Virus record (IMG/VR): IMGVR_UViG_3300042946_001227
Location: 1-20,704 of that record
Source of the DNA: a virus
Length of the DNA: 20,704 nt
Reading direction: 5' to 3' (one strand)
In this document: positions 15,272 through 20,704 of the stretch, one piece after another
Numbering within the stretch: the stretch's first letter is position 1
How the letters are laid out: the number at the start of each line of letters is the position of its first letter
Translations under genes and position numbers: made by a program
Notes under the pieces: generated by a model
The model's database searches: none
Seen by the model: the letters and a program-made list of their open reading frames with translations, nothing else
Told to the model about the DNA's origin: nothing

Positions 15272-15295
15272 GGGGGTCTCCGTGTGGGAGCGCGG

Positions 15296-15976
15296 TTAGC
15301 CGCGCGGCTTGCGTGCGATCGCACGCGGATTGAACAGCGCGGCGGTGGCGACGATGCGATCCGCGTCGCTCTGCGTGGCGGGACCTTCGCCGATGGCACT
15401 CACGCCACCGTGCTGCGTCAGATCGGCTTCGTCGCCGGCCAACTGCGTGAGGCCCGAGGCGCGCACGCCGGGGACCTTGCCCGTGAGCAGGCGATGCGCG
15501 GCGGCCTCGGGCGTGCAGCTGGCGTCCTGTACCAGCGTGAGCAGGGATTCGAGCGACGCCTTGTTCGCGAGGGCGAGGATGCCCGTGATGCGCTTTCGTT
15601 CCGCCGAGCGGGCGGCGGCGAGGGCCGTACGGAAGGCCGACGGCTTCGCGCGGCGGGCCGTGGTCTCCTGCTCCTCGTCGTCGGTCGCCGTGGTGTCCTG
15701 GGGTTCTTCGTCTTCGCTGGCGTCGGCCGGGGCGTCCTCAGCCGGCGTCGCCGTGGCGGCTTCGATTTCGTCTTCGGCCAGCCACGCGTACGTGTCCTCG
15801 CCCTCTCCCACCTGCACGCGATAGAAGGACCCATCGCGCACCTCGGTGATCGTGCCGATATCGCCCTCGGCGATCCCGACGTCGCGGGTCACCAAGGCGC
15901 GCACCTCGGCGCTGGTTTCGTAGGCGGCCGCCGTGGATGCGGCGCGCGCGGTGCCGATCCGCTTCAGTCGCGGCAT
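15296..15976 (-). CDS. Nested scaffold protein (Nu3-like), internal in-frame start
   Basis: In lambda, the scaffold Nu3 is made from an internal start within the protease gene C. Here Met312 of the protease ORF (MPRLKRIGTARAAS) has GAGG 8 bases upstream, well placed for internal initiation. It falls right after the peptidase domain and its Ser/Ala linker. The 226-residue product would hold a small SH3-like segment (about 338-383 of the full protein), an acidic linker and the helical C-terminal scaffold region (RSAERKRITGILALANKASL onward). The existence of the separate product is inferred from the lambda model and this ribosome site. It may also be released by self-cleavage of the full-length protein. 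Confidence 0.5.
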   Translation of the reverse strand: MPRLKRIGTARAASTAAAYETSAEVRALVTRDVGIAEGDIGTITEVRDGSFYRVQVGEGEDTYAWLAEDEIEAATATPAEDAPADASEDEEPQDTTATDDEEQETTARRAKPSAFRTALAAARSAERKRITGILALANKASLESLLTLVQDASCTPEAAAHRLLTGKVPGVRASGLTQLAGDEADLTQHGGVSAIGEGPATQSDADRIVATAALFNPRAIARKPRG

Positions 15977-16909
15977 AGGCTTGTCCTCGTGTTGTGCGGC
16001 ACGCGCCGCAGTGGGTGATGCGCTGCTCGCCTCGGTCGCCGAGCCGCGCCAGGTGCCGCCCGCCAGCTCGGCGTGCAGCGCTTCGTAGGTGCCGACCCGA
16101 TCGGCCAATCCCGCACTCACGGCCCGCGCGCCCACCAGCACGGCGCCCTGACCGAAGCGCGCGTCGACGTCCTCGCGCGTCACGCCCCGGTACTCGGCCA
16201 CGGTGGTGAGGAACACATCGGCGATGTCGTCGACCATTTGCTGCCACACCCGCTTGCCCTCGTCATCGACGGGCGGGCGATTCTTCTCGGGCGTCTGCGA
16301 GCTCGTGATCGTGATCTCGCGGAGCCCCCAGTTGGCCATCATCTCGGTCGTGTCGAGATACGCGACCTGCGCGCCGAGGCAGCCCAGGGCCGACGTCTCG
16401 GCGGTCACGATCTCGTCGCACGCCGAGGCGATCCAGTAGGCCGCGCTGCAGGCATCGCCCTCGATAAAGGCCACGATGGGCTTCGTGCCGCGCGCTGCGC
16501 GAATGATGCGCGCCAGCTCCTGGCACCCGTTGACGTGGCCGCCGGGGGAGTCGATCGTCAAAACCAGTGCCTTGACCGCTGGGTCCCGCAGCGCCTGGGT
16601 GATCTCGTGCGCCAGCACGTCGTAGCTATCGTAGTAGAAGCTGAGCCACGACGAACCTGAGACCAGCGGGCCGTACACGCGGATCTGCCCCACGCCCTGC
16701 CGGATCGTGAGGCGGTACGAGTACTCGACGCCATCCTCCGCCTCGGCGGAGACGGCTTCAGCGGGACTGGCCATGAAGCGTTCCGCGGTCGCGAGCACCC
16801 GCTCCAACCCCGACGGCGAGATCCCCCATGGCTGCCCGACCACGGCGCCGATCACCTGCTGACGGCGCGACTGGCGCGCCTCACGAGTCGTGCGCTTACG
16901 CGTCGGCAT
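15296..16909 (-). CDS. Head maturation protease fused to scaffold (S49 family, gpC-type)
   Basis: This 537-residue prohead protease cleaves scaffold and portal-vertex proteins during capsid maturation. The S49/SppA-like domain spans about 65-285. It includes TIDSPGGHVNG (119-128), the likely nucleophile Ser155 in GDACSAAYW, and the likely general base Lys209 in QTPEKN. This Ser-Lys spacing of 54 is close to the 52 reported for lambda gpC (Ser166/Lys218). After a linker (about 286-311), residues 312-537 form the scaffold part, with a strongly acidic stretch near 384-425 and a helical region near 435-485. The ATG at 16909 overlaps the portal gene by 14 bases and has GAGG 6 bases upstream. The basic N-terminus (MPTRKRTTREARQSRRQQ) is unlikely to be a signal peptide. 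Confidence 0.93.
   Translation of the reverse strand: MPTRKRTTREARQSRRQQVIGAVVGQPWGISPSGLERVLATAERFMASPAEAVSAEAEDGVEYSYRLTIRQGVGQIRVYGPLVSGSSWLSFYYDSYDVLAHEITQALRDPAVKALVLTIDSPGGHVNGCQELARIIRAARGTKPIVAFIEGDACSAAYWIASACDEIVTAETSALGCLGAQVAYLDTTEMMANWGLREITITSSQTPEKNRPPVDDEGKRVWQQMVDDIADVFLTTVAEYRGVTREDVDARFGQGAVLVGARAVSAGLADRVGTYEALHAELAGGTWRGSATEASSASPTAARAAQHEDKPMPRLKRIGTARAASTAAAYETSAEVRALVTRDVGIAEGDIGTITEVRDGSFYRVQVGEGEDTYAWLAEDEIEAATATPAEDAPADASEDEEPQDTTATDDEEQETTARRAKPSAFRTALAAARSAERKRITGILALANKASLESLLTLVQDASCTPEAAAHRLLTGKVPGVRASGLTQLAGDEADLTQHGGVSAIGEGPATQSDADRIVATAALFNPRAIARKPRG
15985..15988 (-). promoter_or_regulatory. Internal ribosome binding site for the nested scaffold start
   Basis: GAGG on the minus strand, 8 bases before the in-frame ATG at 15976 inside the protease/scaffold gene. 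Both spacing and sequence are suitable for initiation. This site is the direct evidence for a Nu3-like nested product. Confidence 0.5.
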
Positions 16910-18503
16910 CGGTGGCCTCGCTTTCCTCGGGCGTCTCTTCCGGCGCCGTTTCGTTGTCGTCCATCACGACCATCGAGCCCAAGCCCGATGTGATGATCTC
17001 CGCCGGCGCGAGGCCATCGCTCACGCGGCGCGTGCGCTCGCGCACAAGCTGTTCGTGCACCGTCTCCCAGTCCTGCCCGGTGAGCTGCGGCGTTTCCATA
17101 GCGCGAGTCGAGAAGCCCGCATCGACGCGCCGGATCGCCGCGTTCACTTCCTTGAGCGGGTCGAGCTGCGTCACCGTCGGCCCGGCCCACATCGCGCCGA
17201 GGTACGCCAGGCGCGCGAGGGGATCCTCGAGGAAGCCTGGCGCCACCAGCAGGCCCCGCTGCACCGCCTCGGTGATGATCCACTCGTACACGGGCTGGCA
17301 GAACGATTCCACGAGCCAGTCCTGTTGCGCCTCGAATGCGCGCCACGCTTCCTGCAGGGCGGCGCGTGAGGCGCTGTAGGAGCTGTTGAATTGCTTGAGG
17401 AGCAGCTCGCGCGGGATGCCGAGCGCTACGCCCATGTAGGTCGCGATCGCGCCGACGAACGGGTCGAACTGCGCGTTCGGGCGCCCGGGATTCGCGATGC
17501 TGATGTCGTCGCCGGCGGGGAGCTCCACCACCGAGCCTTGCCCGAGCTTCACGTTGTTGCCGACGTCGAGCAGCTCGGTGTCTGCGTCCTCGAGATCGGC
17601 GAGGCTCTTGCCCTCCTCGACGCTCCCTGTGCGCTTGATGAACACCGTGAAGAACGACGCGATCACCGCCGCCGCGAGCTCGCTGTCGGTGAACCGGTCG
17701 AGCTGCTTGAGCTGCCGGATGACGGGCGCGAGGTACGGCACCCCACGCGTCTGGTTCACCCGCTGCTGTTCGAGGATATGCAGGACCAGCGGGGCGCCGC
17801 TCCAGGTCCCGTAGGCCGGGACGAAGTCGTACGTCGGGAGGCCCTGCCCATAGCCCGACTCGCTCGGGTGATGGCTCGCGATGTGGTATCCCACTGCGGC
17901 GCCGTACGCGTCGAGCTGGATCCCGTCGCGCAGCGTGGGCCCGTTGATCCGGCCCGGCGGGTTCCCGACTCGATCGGCTTCGAGCAGCTGGATCTTGAGC
18001 GCGAGGACATCGCCGGCCCGCGGGACGTAGCGCCGGAGGGCGAACGCGTCCCCGCCTGACAGGACCGAGCGGAGGGCAAGGCGCTGCATCTGGGCGAAGC
18101 TGTTCCGTCCGGCCACGTCGAAGCGCTTCGTAAAGGCGACCGCGCGCACGATGCGCATGGCGTCGCGCTGCCAGCGGGTGGCGTCCTCCTCGGAGAGGCC
18201 GAGATACTCGCGGTCGATCTGCGGGGTCGGCTTGAGCCCCCCGCCCACGACGTTGTCGAGGCGCGTGAGCATCGCGCCCGTGGCCAGCGGCGCGTTGCGC
18301 TCGAGATCGCGCGTGCGGGCCCGAAGGGCGGGCAGATCCCCGAGTGTGTCCTGGTCAGCCGAACCGAGCCCCGGGAGCCACGCCATCAGCTCGCGCAGGT
18401 CCGTGCGAGCGCCTTCATAGCCCCCGCGGCCGAAGAACGCCCGCGCCTTCGGGCGTCGGGCCTGCTGTGCCCTGGACAGCGCCGTGCGCTGCTGCCGCGT
18501 CAC
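16896..18503 (-). CDS. Portal protein (lambda gpB family)
   Basis: This 535-residue protein matches lambda gpB (533 residues) in length, position and motifs. The dodecameric portal is the DNA channel at one capsid vertex and the platform for terminase and connectors. Typical features are LERNAPLATGAMLTRLDNVVGGGLKPTP (about 66-93, the turn and first wing), a G-D-A-F strand (SVLSGGDAFALRR), LQLLEADRVGNP-like residues around 174-184, the helix IPRELLLKQFNSSYSASRAA, and the Trp/aromatic stretch AQQDWLVESFCQPVYEWII. The start is a GTG at 18503 overlapping the upstream stop as GTGA, with no clear Shine-Dalgarno site, so translation is probably coupled to the gpW-like gene. The C-terminal 30 residues are highly acidic (NETAPEETPEESEATDADA). 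Confidence 0.95.
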   Translation of the reverse strand: MTRQQRTALSRAQQARRPKARAFFGRGGYEGARTDLRELMAWLPGLGSADQDTLGDLPALRARTRDLERNAPLATGAMLTRLDNVVGGGLKPTPQIDREYLGLSEEDATRWQRDAMRIVRAVAFTKRFDVAGRNSFAQMQRLALRSVLSGGDAFALRRYVPRAGDVLALKIQLLEADRVGNPPGRINGPTLRDGIQLDAYGAAVGYHIASHHPSESGYGQGLPTYDFVPAYGTWSGAPLVLHILEQQRVNQTRGVPYLAPVIRQLKQLDRFTDSELAAAVIASFFTVFIKRTGSVEEGKSLADLEDADTELLDVGNNVKLGQGSVVELPAGDDISIANPGRPNAQFDPFVGAIATYMGVALGIPRELLLKQFNSSYSASRAALQEAWRAFEAQQDWLVESFCQPVYEWIITEAVQRGLLVAPGFLEDPLARLAYLGAMWAGPTVTQLDPLKEVNAAIRRVDAGFSTRAMETPQLTGQDWETVHEQLVRERTRRVSDGLAPAEIITSGLGSMVVMDDNETAPEETPEESEATDADA

Positions 18504-18730
18504 CGGTGCACCACGCCGTAGGTCCGCCCACGCGTGCCGCGCACGAGGCGCGCCAGCTCGTCGGCGTAGTCCTTCTCGAGCTCGCGCAGCGCCTTGAGAT
18601 CCGCTCTGGTCATCATGCGGCCTTCGGCGGAATACGCCTGGCCACCGCTGACGATGCGGCGGATCGACTCACGGACCCCGACTAGGTCCGTCTCGAGCTC
18701 GGCGATGCGGGCGGCGCGTGCAGTGGTCAC
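18500..18730 (-). CDS. Head-tail joining protein, gpW-like
   Basis: This 76-residue protein lies between terminase and portal, as W does in lambda (68 residues). The pattern matches gpW: an N-terminal helix (AARIAELETDLVGVRESI), a short beta hairpin (SGGQAYSAEGRMMT) and a second helix (ADLKALRELEKDYADELARL), ending in a basic tail. gpW plugs the portal after packaging and receives the next connector. The start is uncertain. The GTG at 18730 gives the family's usual length but has no Shine-Dalgarno site. An in-frame GTG at 18799 would add 23 residues (GYPCKSATRSCAKAW...), which do not look like gpW, and would put the start inside repeat copy 1. The portal gene overlaps its stop by 4 bases. Confidence 0.75.
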   Translation of the reverse strand: MTTARAARIAELETDLVGVRESIRRIVSGGQAYSAEGRMMTRADLKALRELEKDYADELARLVRGTRGRTYGVVHR

Positions 18731-18773
18731 ACGCGCAGGGTAGGGAAACAACCAAGCTTTCGCGCAACTTCTG

Positions 18774-18795
18774 GTTGCGGATTTGCAAGGGTACC
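18774..18795 (+). repeat. Direct repeat copy 1, imperfect palindrome
   Basis: Copy 1 shares 20 of 22 bases with copy 2 at 18858-18879, including a 15-base identical core ATTTGCAAGGGTACC (18781-18795). The inner TTGCGGATTTGCAA (18775-18788) is an imperfect version of the palindrome in copy 2, with 5 of 7 pairs matching. The copies are offset by 84 bp, which is 8 turns of B-DNA at 10.5 bp per turn. Confidence 0.85.
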
Positions 18796-18857
18796 CCACA
18801 AAACCACCAGAAACGCGGGGGTGCTCTATAGTTGCGAAAACCGCGAAAGCTCGACTT

Positions 18858-18879
18858 GTTGCAAATTTGCAAGGGTACC
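18858..18879 (+). repeat. Direct repeat copy 2, with a perfect 14-bp palindrome
   Basis: Copy 2 contains TTGCAAATTTGCAA (18859-18872), a perfect palindrome of the size bound by dimeric helix-turn-helix proteins, followed by GGGTACC as in copy 1. It ends two bases before the stop codon of the winged-helix gene. Being at the 3' end of that gene, it could act on the downstream head genes. Confidence 0.85.
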
Positions 18880-18880
18880 G

Positions 18881-19252
18881 TCAGACGACGCCGTTGCTCA
18901 CGATACGCGCACGTGTTCGACGTACAGCAACTAGCGTTGTGGCAGACACTTCGGCGTCCCGGTCGGTGGGTGAGGTCGCCGTGCAGTCCGCACGCGAGAA
19001 TGGCACGCGAAACCGGGCCGGTGCCCCGGATTCCGAGAGCTTGCACAGGTAGCCGCGCTCAACGAGCGTGGCCAAAGACCGTGATACCGTAGAGGGATCC
19101 ACCTCGAGGTCGTTCTCGATCGTCGCCAGCTTGAGTTCGCGCCACTCTACGAGGTCGAGCAGCTCGATGGCACTGCGCCACACCTGAAACGCCCGTGGTG
19201 GCAGCTTCAGATCGCGGGAGATTTGACGGAAGATCGGGACTTCGACTTGCAT
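18881..19252 (-). CDS. Winged helix-turn-helix DNA-binding protein
   Basis: This is a 123-residue protein with a wHTH domain at about 15-80. Helix residues 17-36 (LPPRAFQVWRSAIELLDLVE) lead into KLATIENDLEVD, the recognition helix PSTVSRSLATLVERG (53-67) and a wing (YLCKLSESGAPARFRV). This is the MarR/replication-initiator-like layout S-T-V-S-R-x-L-x-x-L-x-x-x-G-Y-L. The C-terminal 40 residues are polar and Arg-rich and not recognised. It sits between terminase and gpW, a place where lambda has no regulator. The ATG at 19252 shares one base with the terminase stop (TGATG) and has a GAGGGG-type site about 8 bases upstream. A transcription regulator of the downstream operon is the obvious idea. 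A DNA-binding packaging accessory is the alternative. Confidence 0.8.
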   Translation of the reverse strand: MQVEVPIFRQISRDLKLPPRAFQVWRSAIELLDLVEWRELKLATIENDLEVDPSTVSRSLATLVERGYLCKLSESGAPARFRVPFSRADCTATSPTDRDAEVSATTLVAVRRTRARIVSNGVV

Positions 19253-20704
19253 CAGTACACCCCTCGCGAAACGACGCGGGGGCGATTGCGGGCGCGAGGT
19301 GGTGCATACGGTGCCGACGGGGGGCTGGAGCCGTCCGAGGACGCAGGAATGCTCACCACCTCCCCGCCCTCAGCCCGTGCCAGCTTTGCCAGATCCTGCA
19401 GCACGCGAGCACCGAGCGATACGAGGGCTGCGTAGGCGTACACCGTGGTATCGAGTACCTCGTTCGCGAGATCCTTGGCCCTCTTGCGCCACACACGAAC
19501 GGGCCGACGGTTCTTGTATTCGGTCTTCAGCTCTTCGCTCGTCAGCTGCAGGTAGAACGCAGCGTCCAAGCCATCGGGGAAGTGGATGTATTCCGGGCCC
19601 GGTTCGCGGACCTGCAGGCGACCGAACAGCATGTCCTTCACCGTGTCGATGCCCACCACGCGGGAACGGATCGACCGGCCGCTGCGGCGGCGCGTCTCCT
19701 TCGGCGGATCAGCGATGACGGGTCGGCCGCGTCCTTCGCGGCCCTGTGTCGGGACCACCTTGGCGCCATTGGGACCGACGAAGCGCCTCGCGAAGCGGTG
19801 CACGTGTCCGGTCTGATACTTGGCGTCGATGCACGTCGCGGCGATGAAACGCGTCTTCCCCGATTCGTCGGTGAAGCCTGATCGGAGGTAGTCACCCACC
19901 TCGCGCCACGTGCGTTCAAGCGCGGGGTCGCCTTCGACGATGTGCCAGTCGATGACCCAGGCTTCCTCACCCGCACCGTAGCCCCACACGGTTAGCTGCA
20001 CGCTATCACCCTGCACGTCGCCGCCGGCCACCAGCACGCGGACACCTCTGGGAACCTTGGCTCGGTAGATCTCGGCGCGCTGCTGCAGGAAGTTCGAACT
20101 CACGCCAGCGGCCTTTTCGGCAAACGGCAGGCCACAGATGTTGTTGACGAACGTGCGCATCTTCGCCGGCGAGCGGACCGCGCGAGTGAAGCGCTGCGCG
20201 ATACGGTGCCAGGAGATCAGGGGCGAGATGAAGGCCGGGATGTGGAAGCCTTCTGCCGATCGCCCAGGATGCCGCGGCCGCCACTCGCCCTTGGCCAGCA
20301 TCTGTGCCTTGTGCCACTCCGGGATCAGGCAGGCGCAATGCTCGCAGACGTAGGACACGGTGCCGGGGACGACTTCCCCGAACTCGTCTTTCTCCCACAC
20401 GAAGCGCATCTCGCCGCTCGTGTTCTCGTCGCCCTCTTCCATGCCGTCGCGCCACCGCAGCACCTGCATTTCATGGCAGTGGGGGCAGGGCATGTGCCAA
20501 TCGTTCCACGTCGAGCGCGAAAGCTCTTCGTAGATGCGGGACGCCCCCGAGACCGTCGGCGTGCTCTCGAAGTATTCCTTGTAGTCCCAGAACGTCTCGC
20601 CGCGTGAGCGGGCCAGTTCGATCGGGTCGCCGTCCTCACTCAGCTCGGCGATGATGTTGTCGACCTCCGAGAACCAGATCCGGGCGGCCGAGATCGAGCG
20701 GAGG
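19252..20704 (-). CDS. Terminase large subunit (GpA family), N-terminus outside the window
   Basis: The visible 483 residues are the C-terminal two-thirds of a lambda gpA-type DNA-packaging motor. Reading from the edge, IWFSEVDNI is at the Walker B position, followed by GDPIELARSR and ESTPTVSGASRI, a GpA signature. A CPHC/CEHC zinc-finger-like pair follows (MPCPHCHEM and YVCEHCACL). The nuclease domain begins near GGDVQGDSVQLTVWGYGAGE and includes ATCIDAKYQTGHVHRFARR and IDTVKDMLFGRL, closing with KDLANEVLDTTVYAYAA. The nuclease cuts concatemers at cos-type sites. The frame is open across the right edge (first full codon starts at 20703), so the Walker A region and start codon are missing. 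The small terminase subunit is expected upstream. The last 40 residues are Pro/Ser/Arg-rich and unlike the core. Confidence 0.95.
   Translation of the reverse strand, partial: LRSISAARIWFSEVDNIIAELSEDGDPIELARSRGETFWDYKEYFESTPTVSGASRIYEELSRSTWNDWHMPCPHCHEMQVLRWRDGMEEGDENTSGEMRFVWEKDEFGEVVPGTVSYVCEHCACLIPEWHKAQMLAKGEWRPRHPGRSAEGFHIPAFISPLISWHRIAQRFTRAVRSPAKMRTFVNNICGLPFAEKAAGVSSNFLQQRAEIYRAKVPRGVRVLVAGGDVQGDSVQLTVWGYGAGEEAWVIDWHIVEGDPALERTWREVGDYLRSGFTDESGKTRFIAATCIDAKYQTGHVHRFARRFVGPNGAKVVPTQGREGRGRPVIADPPKETRRRSGRSIRSRVVGIDTVKDMLFGRLQVREPGPEYIHFPDGLDAAFYLQLTSEELKTEYKNRRPVRVWRKRAKDLANEVLDTTVYAYAALVSLGARVLQDLAKLARAEGGEVVSIPASSDGSSPPSAPYAPPRARNRPRVVSRGVY

Larger units (their letters stand above)
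18731..18880. promoter_or_regulatory. 150-bp non-coding gap with operator-like repeats
   Basis: This is the only substantial gap in an otherwise gapless gene block, and it is visibly richer in A and T than its surroundings. It holds two direct repeats of 22 bases, a perfect 14-bp palindrome, a hairpin-capable dyad at 18763-18779 (CGCAAC, 5-base loop, GTTGCG) and distant inverted arms AGCTTTCGCG (18755-18764) and CGCGAAAGCT (18842-18851). GTTGC or its complement occurs four times. The winged-helix gene ends at 18881, immediately beside it. Operator and/or promoter function for the head operon is inferred. I could not find a convincing -35/-10 pair. Confidence 0.55.

Noticed and set aside
18731-18799. 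Upstream GTG at 18799 as the start of the gpW-like gene
   Set aside because: The added 23 residues (with two Cys and an aromatic stretch) do not resemble gpW, there is no good ribosome site, and the region carries the non-coding repeats. The start at 18730 gives the family's usual length.
18825-18830. TATAGA on the minus strand as a -10 box for the gpW-portal genes
   Set aside because: No acceptable -35 element is present at 15-18 bases upstream. The gap may still hold a promoter of a type I cannot recognise.
18755-18879. Direct repeats considered as a CRISPR remnant or phage attachment site
   Set aside because: There are only two copies with palindromic content and no spacer regularity. 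No integrase or Cas gene is nearby, and the location is inside the structural operon.

Overview
The window is one continuous block of tailed-phage structural and lysis genes, from a phage or a prophage. Every convincing gene lies on the minus strand, so the transcript runs from high to low coordinates. The gene order matches the lambda-type siphovirus morphogenesis module. The DNA is strongly GC-rich, with GTG starts and Ala/Arg-rich proteins, which points to a GC-rich bacterial host. The single-domain endolysin with no wall-binding module and the membrane proteins around it suggest a Gram-negative-type envelope. I cannot name the host. No integrase, attachment site, tRNA, rRNA, CRISPR array, insertion sequence or host gene is visible.

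Packaging and head (20704 to about 12970). The window opens inside a GpA-type terminase large subunit whose ATPase N-terminus lies outside. It is followed by a small winged-helix DNA-binding protein, the only 150-bp non-coding gap, a gpW-like head-tail joining protein, a gpB-type portal, a gpC-type S49 protease fused to a scaffold (with a likely nested scaffold start), an enlarged gpD-type decoration protein, a gpE-type major capsid protein and a probable gpFII-like connector. The non-coding gap carries direct repeats and palindromes beside the winged-helix gene and is the best candidate for regulatory DNA.

Tail (12973 to about 1127). A probable tail terminator, a major tail tube protein, a probable assembly chaperone and a 1317-residue tape measure come first. 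The tail tip that follows departs from lambda: a 1217-residue hub/fibre-like protein, then a Dit-like protein with a Pro-Gly linker, a lectin-like (LamG/concanavalin-type) protein and a small unknown protein. I see no recognisable L, K, I or J.

Lysis (1130 to 1). A one-TM/coiled-coil protein, a two-TM holin, a CHAP-like cysteine peptidase endolysin, and the first 20 codons of a further membrane protein (possible spanin) run off the left edge.

Most neighbours overlap by ATGA or GTGA or lie within a few bases, so the region looks like one translationally coupled operon. The points most worth a second look are the winged-helix gene with its repeat-rich gap, the membrane-like N-terminal extension on the major capsid protein, and the rearranged tail tip. 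I found no clear sign of a defence or other wholly unknown system.
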